DNA of 12,471 nucleotides from Blastococcus sp. (GTDB lineage Bacteria; Actinomycetota; Actinomycetes; Mycobacteriales; Geodermatophilaceae): contig JAOPUS010000281.1 of the NCBI GenBank assembly GCA_025963345.1, positions 1 to 12,471 on the forward strand. Reading direction: 5' to 3'. This document shows positions 1 through 7,100 of this stretch, piece by piece (the stretch's first letter is position 1; every line of letters starts with the position of its first letter). The notes beneath the pieces were generated by a model. It was not told the origin of the DNA, made no database searches, and saw only the letters and a list, made by a program, of their open reading frames with translations. A program made the translations under genes and the position numbers.

Positions 1-35
1 ACCGGGCCGGCAGCTGCGCCGGAGCAGGAGGACCC

Positions 36-881
36 ATGCCCAACCCGTTCGTGAAGCTGTGGAAGTACCTCACGGCCTCCGCCAACGCCCAGATCGACCA
101 GCGCGCCGACCCGAAGATCCAGATCGCTCAGGCGATCGAGGCCGAGCAGCAGCGGCACCAGGCGCTGGCCAACCAGGCCGCGGCGGTGCTGGGCAACCAG
201 CGGCAGCTGGAGATGCGGCTGAACCGGAACCTCGGCGAGGTGGAGAAGCTGCAGTCGTCGGCGCGGCAGGCCCTCGTGCTCGCCGACAAGACCCGTGCCG
301 GAGGCGACGCGGCCAAGGCCGCCGAGTACGAGAACGCCGCGCAGGCCTTCGCCACCCAACTGGTCGCCGCCGAGCAGGCCATGGAGGACCTCAAGCGCAG
401 CCACGACGAGGCGCTGCAGGCCGCCGAGCAGGCGCGCGGCGCCGTGGAGCAGAGCCGGATGCGGCTGCAGACGACGCTGGCCGAGCGCACCAAGCTGATG
501 AGCCAGCTGGAGCAGGCCAAGATGCAGGAGCACGTGGCCTCCTCGCTGCGCCAGGTCAACGAGCTGTCGGCGCCGGGCAACACCCCGAGCCTCTCGGAGG
601 TCCGCGACAAGATCGAGGCGCGGTACGCCAACGCGCTCGGCCAGGCGGAACTCGCGCAGAGCTCGGTCGAGGGCCGGATGCTCGAGGTGCAGAAGGCCAC
701 GCTGGATGTCGCGGGTGCCTCCCGGCTGGACCAGATCCGCGCCTCCATGGGCGGTGGCGCCCCGGCGGTCGAGGGCAGCCAGGCCGCCGCCGCGATCGAG
801 CAGGGTGTGCCGCCGGTGCAGCAGCCGGCCGCCTCCGAGCGCGAGGCCCAGCCGGCCGAGCGTCCCGACCAGCAGGCCTGA
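36..881 (+). CDS. pspA: PspA/IM30 family membrane-stress protein
   Basis: This 281-aa protein belongs to the PspA/IM30 (Vipp1/ESCRT-III-like) family, peripheral inner-membrane proteins that protect membranes under envelope stress. The N-terminus (residues 2-25, PNPFVKLWKYLTASANAQID) can form the amphipathic membrane-binding helix. It is followed by a long, almost uninterrupted coiled coil rich in Ala, Glu, Gln and Arg (about residues 28-215). The C-terminus (about 238-281) is a low-complexity Ala/Pro/Gln/Glu tail. The length fits actinobacterial PspA, about 270 aa in Mycobacterium tuberculosis (Rv2744c). The ATG at 36 follows a strong ribosome site, AGGAGGA, at 26-32. In mycobacteria the regulator gene clgR lies just upstream and pspM/pspN downstream. 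Upstream is outside the window, and no pspM- or pspN-like gene follows here. Family assignment is firm; the exact role in this host is inferred. Confidence 0.93.
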   Translation: MPNPFVKLWKYLTASANAQIDQRADPKIQIAQAIEAEQQRHQALANQAAAVLGNQRQLEMRLNRNLGEVEKLQSSARQALVLADKTRAGGDAAKAAEYENAAQAFATQLVAAEQAMEDLKRSHDEALQAAEQARGAVEQSRMRLQTTLAERTKLMSQLEQAKMQEHVASSLRQVNELSAPGNTPSLSEVRDKIEARYANALGQAELAQSSVEGRMLEVQKATLDVAGASRLDQIRASMGGGAPAVEGSQAAAAIEQGVPPVQQPAASEREAQPAERPDQQA

Positions 882-957
882 CCCGACCGGGGCGCGCGAT
901 GTCGGTACCGGCTTGTCCCGCGCCTCGGTACTCCGGCGAGGGCAGGGTGGTCAACGC

Positions 958-1326
958 GTCACTTCGCCGGGCGGCACCCCGCCGGAGCTGACCACCGGGC
1001 CGGGCGGTGCCGCGCACTACCCGGCCACCGGTGCCGACCGGTCCCGGCCCGCACTTCCACCGGGGAATCACCGAGTCCTTCTACGTGCTCAGCGGCACCG
1101 TGCGGCTCTACGACGGATCCCCGGGGGCTTCCTGCACGTGCCCGAGGGCGGGGTCCACGGCTTCCGGAACGAGTCGGGGGAGCCGGCGTCGATGCTCCTG
1201 CTGTTCACGCGGGGCGGCCCGCGGGAGGACTACGTCGAGACCATCGCCGATGCCGCCCGCCGGGAGTCGATGGACGAGGCGGACCGGACGGAGTTCTTCC
1301 TGCGGCACGACACGTTCTGGGTCTGA
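958..1326 (+). pseudogene. Broken cupin-domain protein gene
   Basis: Pieces of one small cupin protein are recognisable but lie in two reading frames. Frame 1 carries the N-terminal part (PPELTTGPGGAAHYPATG, about 979-1032). Frame 2 carries cupin motif 1 (PHFHRGITESFYVLSG, 1049-1096) and the following RLYDG. Frame 1 then resumes with cupin motif 2 (GGFLHVPEGGVHGFRN, from about 1123) and continues to the stop at 1324-1326, ending LRHDTFWV. Motif 1 fits H-x-H-x4-E-x6-G and motif 2 fits G-x5-P-x-G-x2-H-x3-N, so the metal-binding pattern was once intact. Only about nine residues separate the motifs, where at least about 15 are normal, so bases were probably lost along with the frame. The first shift implies a deletion of 3n+2 bases and the second 3n+1, so frame 1 stays open but reads through a scrambled middle. 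No convincing start codon is visible; 958 is approximate. Confidence 0.7.
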
Positions 1327-1330
1327 CCGC

Positions 1331-2185
1331 TCAGCGGTAGAGCGTGACGGGTGCGGGCCGGTCCGGCTCGCCGGTGCGGGCCTGAGGGTCGATGGGGGAG
1401 CGGGCCGCCTGGCAGCGGGGGCACCACCAGGTCACCCGTTCCTGTGTGGGCGGCCCCTGCTCGCCCAGCAGGACCGCGGTACCGCAGCGCAGGCAGGGCT
1501 TCGCGCGGCGGCCGAACACCCAGTGGTCGCGGCCCCGCCGGGGGTCGCCGGTGGTGTTCTGCTCGGGGTGGTGCAGGTTGGCACGCATCAGCGTCCGGGC
1601 GCGCTCGACCAGCGCGGCCAGGTCGGGGACGTCGGCCACCCGTGTCCACGGGTGCACGCCCCGGATGAACAGCGACTCGACCTTGTAGAGGTTGCCGATG
1701 CCGGCGAGGTTGCGCTGGTCGAGCAGTGCGACGCCGATCTGGTCGTCGGGATGGTCGCCCAGCCGGCGCAGCGCCTCGTCGAGGTCCCAGTCCGGGCCGA
1801 GCACGTCGGGTCCGAGGTGACCGACCAGACGCTCCTCCTCGGCGGTGGGCACGAGGTCGATGTCGTGCAGCCGGTAGCCGACGCACTCCCAGTCGTCGGT
1901 GGCCAGGACCACCCGGACGTCGTAGGCCGGTCCGCCGTGCCATCTCGTGCCGGGCCGGTAGATGTGCCAGCTCCCGTCCATCCGGAAGTGCGTCCGCAGC
2001 GTGCGGTCGTCGGCCAGCCGGATCAGCAGGTGCTTGCCGCGGGGCACGACCTCGCGGACGGTGGCCCCGGTCAGGTCGAGGGTGGCCAGTTGCGGGAGGC
2101 GGAACTCGCCGCGGCGCAGCGTGCCGCCGGCCAGCGCGGTGTTCATCCGCTGCGCGGCCAGCCAGACGGTGTCTCCCTCGGGCAC
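1331..2185 (-). CDS. nei2: Nei2/Fpg-family DNA glycosylase (endonuclease VIII type)
   Basis: This 284-aa protein is a bifunctional DNA glycosylase/AP lyase that removes oxidised bases in base excision repair. The GTG start at 2185 is set by the family N-terminus: after Met removal the protein begins PEGDTVW, with Pro as Schiff-base nucleophile and the following Glu as catalytic acid. Other marks are the conserved Lys near residue 51 (PRGKHLL), the helix-two-turn-helix DNA-binding segment at about 150-172 (QRNLAGIGNLYKVES), and a C-terminal zinc finger with Cys231, Cys234, Cys255 and Cys258. An upstream in-frame extension exists, but it would bury the catalytic Pro, so I reject it. The first residues match the Nei2 type rather than Fpg/MutM. 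In mycobacteria a nei gene sits beside lhr; here two plus-strand genes separate them. Its stop lies 4 bp from that of the broken cupin gene, tail to tail. Confidence 0.93.
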   Translation of the reverse strand: MPEGDTVWLAAQRMNTALAGGTLRRGEFRLPQLATLDLTGATVREVVPRGKHLLIRLADDRTLRTHFRMDGSWHIYRPGTRWHGGPAYDVRVVLATDDWECVGYRLHDIDLVPTAEEERLVGHLGPDVLGPDWDLDEALRRLGDHPDDQIGVALLDQRNLAGIGNLYKVESLFIRGVHPWTRVADVPDLAALVERARTLMRANLHHPEQNTTGDPRRGRDHWVFGRRAKPCLRCGTAVLLGEQGPPTQERVTWWCPRCQAARSPIDPQARTGEPDRPAPVTLYR

Positions 2186-2191
2186 GCATCC

Positions 2192-2197
2192 AGTGTC
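2192..2197 (-). promoter_or_regulatory. Candidate leaderless -10 element of nei2
   Basis: Read on the minus strand, GACACT lies 6 nt before the GTG start, the geometry of a leaderless actinobacterial promoter (TANNNT, relaxed at the first base). No Shine-Dalgarno sequence is seen. The same ten bases (minus strand GGACACTGGA) recur before the lhr start. Confidence 0.4.
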
Positions 2198-2282
2198 CCC
2201 GTCCGGGATCGGGCCTGCCCACATGGTGTGAGCCCCCTGACAACCGGGATGACAGCCGGGCCGTGCTGCGCTGAAGCCCAGC

Positions 2283-2867
2283 GTGAGCGTTCCTCTGCGA
2301 CTGCGTGCCCGGTTCGGCGCCGATGTGCCGACCCCTCCCGCCGAGCCGGTCACCGTGACCGTGGCTCGGGTGGTGCGCCCCGACCAGCGGGAAGCCTTCG
2401 AGCGGTGGGCCGACGACGTGCTGCAGGTGGCCGCGGGATTCCCCGGCAACCTCGGCGCCTCCCTGCTGCACCCGGGCCCGGACAGCTCCGAGTACCACCT
2501 GGTCTACCGCTTCGTCGACGACGAGTCGCTGGCTGCCTGGGAACGGTCCTCGGAGCGGCGGTCGGCGCTCGCCCACGTCGAGGAGATGGTCGACGACGAG
2601 CGCTATGCCCGCGTCGCCGGACTCGAGAGCTTCTTCACCCGGCCGGCCACGCCGGGCCCGCGCTGGCGGCTGACCCTGCTGACCGTGGCCGCGGTCTTCG
2701 CGATCACCTCGGTGCTGCAGCAGTTCGTGATGCCGCACCTGGCCACCTGGCCGCTGGAACTGCGGCTGCTGCTGTCGGCGTTCGTGGTGGTGCTGCTCCT
2801 GGGCCAGGTGCTGATGCCGACGCTGACCCGGCTCTTCGCGCGCTGGCTGCACCCCTCCCGCGTCTGA
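2283..2867 (+). CDS. ABM-domain protein with two C-terminal membrane helices
   Basis: This 194-aa protein has an antibiotic-biosynthesis-monooxygenase (ABM, ferredoxin-like fold) domain at about residues 22-110. It reads VTVTVARVVRPDQREAFERW, a GNLGASLLHP strand, then YHLVYRFVDDESLAAW. A linker holding FFTRP follows, then two hydrophobic helices at about 128-149 and 158-180, with a basic tail. This ABM-plus-two-helices layout is a recognisable subfamily of unknown substrate, anchored so that the ABM domain probably faces the cytoplasm. The family name reflects small quinone or polyketide monooxygenases, but activity here is not shown. The start is a GTG at 2283 with no clear ribosome site; a GTG at about residue 14 is an alternative. 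It is divergent from nei2 (97 bp between starts). The AlkA-like gene begins 35 bp after its stop, with its own promoter-like sequence. Confidence 0.82.
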   Translation: MSVPLRLRARFGADVPTPPAEPVTVTVARVVRPDQREAFERWADDVLQVAAGFPGNLGASLLHPGPDSSEYHLVYRFVDDESLAAWERSSERRSALAHVEEMVDDERYARVAGLESFFTRPATPGPRWRLTLLTVAAVFAITSVLQQFVMPHLATWPLELRLLLSAFVVVLLLGQVLMPTLTRLFARWLHPSRV

Positions 2868-2890
2868 GCGGAACCGTCGTACCCGCGGCG

Positions 2891-2896
2891 TAGACC
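2891..2896 (+). promoter_or_regulatory. Candidate leaderless -10 element of the AlkA-like gene
   Basis: TAGACC lies 6 nt before the ATG at 2903, and no Shine-Dalgarno sequence is present, so transcription may start at or next to the ATG. Upstream, GTCGTACCC (2876-2884) could serve as an activator or -35 element. The same 9-mer occurs at the same distance before lhr. Confidence 0.45.
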
Positions 2897-2902
2897 GTCG
2901 GC

Positions 2903-3814
2903 ATGAGGTCGTTGCGGCTGCCGGTTCGCGGCCCCTTCTCGCTCGCGGAAAGCACCCGCTTCCTCGAGGGCTTCACGCCTGCCCGGTACCGCGGATCGCC
3001 TGGCGACGGCGGGCTGCGCCTGGCATTTCCTGTGGAGGGCACCGGCGAGACGGTCGGGGTGTCGGTGCGCCAGGACCGGGACGGCGCGGTGCTGGCGGTA
3101 GTGGACGGGGACGTGTCGGACCGACTGCCCGCGCAGCTGGCCCGGATCCTTTCCCTGGATGTGGACGGTGCCGGCTACCCGGACGTCTTGGCGAGCGACC
3201 CCGTGGTGCACGAGCTCGCCGCCCGACACCAGGGGCTGCGCCCGGTCTGCTTCTTCTCCCCGTACGAGGCCGCCTGCTGGGCGGTCCTGGCACAGCGCAC
3301 CAGCATGGTCTCGGCCGCGGCTGTCAAGGAGCGCATTGCGGAACGTCACGGGAAAGGGCGGCGGGTCGACGGCGTCGAGCTGTGGGCCTTCCCGTCGGCG
3401 GAACGGCTGCGCGCAGCCGCCGACGAGCTCCCCGTTCCTGAGGTGAAGCGGAGTCGGCTCCGGGCACTCGCCGAGGCCACGATGGACGGCCGGCTCGACG
3501 CGACCCGGCTGCGGGCGCTCCGCGTCGAGGACGCCCTCGCGGGGGTCCGGGAGCTGCCGGGGATGGGACCGTTCTCGGCCGAGCTCGTCGTGGTCCGTGG
3601 CGCGGGAGCGCCCGACGTCTTCCCCACCAACGAAGGGCGGCTGCATGCCGCGATGGCCGAGCTGTACGGGCTCGTCGCCCCGACGGTGAGCGAGCTCGGC
3701 GCCGTGGCCGAACACTGGTCTCCCTACCGCAGCTGGGTGTCGGTGCTCATCCGGGCGCACCACGAGGCACACGCGGGCCCGGCCGGTCGCGGTGGCCGGA
3801 GGTCAAGGGGCTGA
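2903..3814 (+). CDS. AlkA-like HhH-GPD DNA glycosylase, catalytic Asp replaced by Glu
   Basis: This 303-aa protein looks like a DNA-3-methyladenine glycosylase II (AlkA) relative. Residues 1-85 would be the AlkA-like N-terminal domain. The helical core opens with SPYEAACWAVLAQRTS (119-134), comparable to the EA-x-ILGQQ helix of AlkA. The helix-hairpin-helix is LPGMGPFSAEL (218-228), followed by the Gly/Pro-rich loop leading to DVFPTNEGRL (238-247). In AlkA the equivalent loop holds the catalytic Asp; here the aligned residue is Glu244. This may mark a subfamily with altered chemistry, or a protein that binds rather than excises. The start is the ATG at 2903, with the mRNA probably leaderless. 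It sits between nei2 and lhr, both on the opposite strand, and runs convergently toward lhr. Fold assignment is strong; substrate and activity are uncertain. Confidence 0.82.
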   Translation: MRSLRLPVRGPFSLAESTRFLEGFTPARYRGSPGDGGLRLAFPVEGTGETVGVSVRQDRDGAVLAVVDGDVSDRLPAQLARILSLDVDGAGYPDVLASDPVVHELAARHQGLRPVCFFSPYEAACWAVLAQRTSMVSAAAVKERIAERHGKGRRVDGVELWAFPSAERLRAAADELPVPEVKRSRLRALAEATMDGRLDATRLRALRVEDALAGVRELPGMGPFSAELVVVRGAGAPDVFPTNEGRLHAAMAELYGLVAPTVSELGAVAEHWSPYRSWVSVLIRAHHEAHAGPAGRGGRRSRG

Positions 3815-4134
3815 CCCGCCGGGCACCCCGCCCGCTTCTGGAGTGTTCCGCGTGCTCCCGGAGTCCTGCAGAACCCCGAACGCGCGAACAACACCCCAAG
3901 AGCCAACTCGAATCAGTCGCCCGATCGGTCGGCGGCGAGCGAGCCGGCGCTCGCGCCAGTCACTGCTGCCCGGGACCAGGACCCACGCGACGTCTCCAGC
4001 AGCGCACCGCCGCTACCGCGCCCAGCCGGCCGGCGGACCGACTCAGGCCGCATGTGAGCTCACGTACGCAGTGTCGCGTCGGCGTAGGCGTCCTGTCGGG
4101 ACCGCCGCACCTGGCGCCCGCGTCGGGAGCCCCG
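3815..4134. other. Gene-free stretch between convergent genes
   Basis: These 320 bases lie between the stops of the AlkA-like gene and lhr. I find no coding sequence with plausible codon use and no RNA gene. Composition looks less GC-biased than the flanks, especially at 3870-3920. Visible structure: three direct GAAC copies at 3871-3889, a GCGAGC/GCTCGC inverted repeat with an 8-nt loop in the 3935-3955 area, palindromes TGAGCTCA and CGTACG near 4055-4068, and a hairpin at 4087-4106 that could end lhr transcription. Its size and position fit decayed sequence at a rearrangement junction, but no remnant gene is recognisable. Confidence 0.6.
4087..4106 (-). terminator. Possible lhr terminator hairpin
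   Basis: On the minus strand, GGCGGTCC-CGACA-GGACGCC forms a seven-pair stem with one bulge and a 5-nt loop, 28 bases after the lhr stop. No U-tract follows. Actinobacterial terminators often lack one, but the hairpin may be chance in GC-rich DNA. Confidence 0.22.
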
Positions 4135-7100
4135 TCACCCGCGCAGGCGCAGGCCTCTGGGAGTGGCGGCGAACCCGGCCGCCTGCAGCGCCGCCGACAA
4201 CGGCGTGGACTCGTGCACCGATGCGCCGTCGGCCTTCTGCACGACCATGCGGCCCAGTGCCCCGGCCGACACCGCGCTGGACAGCGCCGTCGCCGCCTCC
4301 TTGAGGACGTGCTCGTCCTCGGTCCAGGACAACAGCGTCTTCCCGCCGCGCTCGACGTAGAGCACCAGGTCGCCGTCGACCAGCACGACCAGCGCGCCGG
4401 CCTTGCGGCCCGCGCGGTGACCGGTGGCGGCCCGGCGTCCGGAACCGGTGCCCTCGCCGACGTCGACCGCATCAGGGTCGCCGGCGGCCGGGCGTTCGGG
4501 CCAGGGCAGCGCGGCGCCGTAGACGTTGGCCGGGTCCGTCGCCGCGAGAACCACCGCGCCGCCCGGCACGCGGTCGGGCGAGGCGAAGGTGCGCAGCCGG
4601 TCGATCGATCCGGGGGTGCCGAACTGGGCCGCCCCCAGGGTCTCCACGAAGTACCCGCGCCGGGCCCGGTTGTTCTCCTCGAACGCCCGCAGCACCGGGT
4701 ACACCGCCGAGAAGCCGCCGACGACCTGCTCGGCCATGACCGCGCCCCGGGTCAGCACGCCGTGCCGTTCCAGCAGCGCCTCCGTGCGCGCGGTCGTCCG
4801 CCGGGTGGCGTTCGGCTCCCGCTCGGGCAGCCGCGACCACCGGCCGGCGACCGTGGGCGGCCCGGTGCGGGTGGGCATGGCCGGCCGGCCGAGGCGGGCG
4901 CGTCCGTAGCGCGTGCCGGCCGTACGGGCGCGGGGTGCGGCCGGCCTGCTGCGGTGGGTGCCCCCGCCGCCCAGCCGGGTGCGCAGCGGGGCGAGGGTGT
5001 CGTTGGTCAGTACCCCGGCCCACACGAGGTCCCAGACCAGGTCGGCCATCGCGGCGTCGTCGGTGGCACCCACGAGATCGGACAGGCCGCGGAAGAACAG
5101 CGCCTGGCCCCCGGCGAGCTGCTCGAGGATCGGCCCGCCCCCGTCCGGCACCTCCAGCGGCTCCGGCAGCAGCAGCGGTGCGAGATCGGCGGGGACGAGG
5201 CTGATCCAGCCGTCGCCGCCGGGAAGTCCGCCGGCCCCGGCCCAGAGCACCTCCCCGGCGCTGGTGAGCTCGTCGAGCATCGCGGGGGAGTAGTCCCTGA
5301 CCCGCGCCGGGAGCACGAGCGACTCGAGCGCACTGGCCGGTACCAGGGCACCGGCGAGCTGCTCGACGACGGCGAGGACGCCGTCCGTACCGCGCATCCG
5401 GCCGCCGACCCCCTGCCAGGACGGCGTGAACCGCGCCAGGGTGCCGATCGGGACCGGCTCCACCTCCTGACGCAGCTTCGCCAGGCTGCGTCGCCGGATG
5501 GAGCGGAGCACCTCGGCGTCGCACCACTCCTGACCGCTGCCGCCGGGCCGGAACTCGCCGGTGACCAGGCGGCCGGTGCCGCTGAGTCGGTGCAGGGTGG
5601 CCGCGACCACGGCGACGCCCAGGCCCAGCCGGATGGCGGTCTCGGTCGGCTGGAAGGGGCCGTGGGTCCGCGCGTAGCGCCCGACGAGGTCACCCAGCGG
5701 GTCGGCGACCGGCTCCGTGAAGACCTCGGGGACGCCGACGGGCAGGGCCGTGCCGAGGGCGTCGCGGAGCCGGCCGGCGTCCTCGATCGCGACGTAGCGC
5801 TCCTCGCCGGCGATGCGCACCTGCAGTGCCCGGCGGGAGGCGACCAGCTCGTCCAGCCAGGCCTGCGGCACTCCGCGCGCGGCGGCCTCGTCGGCGGTGA
5901 GGTCACCGACCCCGCGCAGGAGGTCGGTCGCGCCGTCGATGTCCCGAGGGCGTCGTTGTTCCGGCAACCGCTGGAGTTCGGCCTCCACCTCGGACATGGC
6001 CTCGGCGTCGAGCAGTTCCCGCAACTCCGAGCGGCCGAGCAGCTCCGCGAGCAGTCCGGTGTCGAGGGCGAGTGCCTGGGCCCGCCGCTCGGCCAGGGGG
6101 GCATCGCCCTCGTAGAGGAACTGGCCGACGTAGCCGAAGAGCAGCGACTGGGCGAAGGGTGAGGCGCTGTCGGTCTGCACGTCGACGACGCGGACCTTCC
6201 GGGAGCGCACGTCGCGCATCAGCTCGACCAGGCCGGGGACGTCGTAGACGTCCTGCAGCACCTCGCGGGCCGCCTCGAGGGTGATCGGGAACGAGGAGAA
6301 CTCGCTGGCCACCGACAGCAGCTGGGCCGCGCGCTGGCGCTGCTGCCACAGCGGCGTGCGCCGGCGCGGATCGCGGCGGGGGAGCAGCAGGGCGCGTGCG
6401 GCGCACTCGCGGAACCGGCTGGCGAACAGCGCCGAGCTGCCGACCTCGGCGGTCACCTCCCGCTCGACGTCGTCGGGGTCCAGGACGGCGAGATCGGCCT
6501 CGGGCGGCTCGCCGGTGGTGTCGGGCAGCCGCAGCACGATGCCGTCGTCGGAGTGCATCGAGGCGACGTCCACCCCGTAGCGCTCACGCAGCCGGGCGGC
6601 GAGCACCAGGGCCCACGGTGCGTTGACCTGGGCGCCGAACGGGGAGTGCACGACCAGCCGCCAGTCGCCCAGTTCGTCCCGGAACCGCTCGACCAGGAGG
6701 GTGCGGTCGTCGGGGAGGTGGCCGGTGGCCGCCTTCTGCTCGACGAGGTAGGCCAGCAGGTTCGCCGCGCCCCACGCGTCGAGCCCGGCGGCCCGCGCCC
6801 GCTCCAGCCCGGCCTCGGGTGTCGCCGAGCCGACCTCGCGCAGGAACGCGCCGAGAGCCCGGCCCAGCTCCAGGGGCCGGCCCGGGGCGTCGCCGTGCCA
6901 GAACGGCATCTTCCCGGGCTGGCCGGGTGCGGGGGTGACCAGCACGCGGTCGTGGGTGATCTCCTGGATCCGCCAGGACGAGGAGCCGAGGAGGAAGACG
7001 TCGCCCACCCGGGACTCGTAGACCATCTCCTCGTCCAACTCGCCGACCCGCCGTCCGCCGGTGCCCTCGGCGCCGACGAGGAAGACACCGAACAGGCCGC

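Noticed and set aside
128..748. 206-aa Ser/Ala-rich minus-strand frame
   Set aside because: It is the mirror of the PspA coiled coil; Glu/Gln/Leu codons read backward give Ser/Leu/Cys. No independent start signal.
905..931. GTACCG/CGGTAC inverted repeat as pspA terminator
   Set aside because: Six-pair stem with a 15-nt loop and no T-run; too weak to call.
1326..1338. ACCGC-TCA-GCGGT hairpin between the cupin remnant and nei2
   Set aside because: The five-pair stem sits at convergent stops, but it is short and likely by chance in this GC content.
2235..2243. TTGTCAGGG on the minus strand as a PafBC-type site for nei2
   Set aside because: The 9-mer fits with one mismatch, but the hexamer eight bases on is CCATGT, a poor -10, and it lies far from the likely start.
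3871..3889. GAAC repeats as a second LexA box
   Set aside because: The copies are direct, not inverted, and there is no GTTC half at the right spacing.
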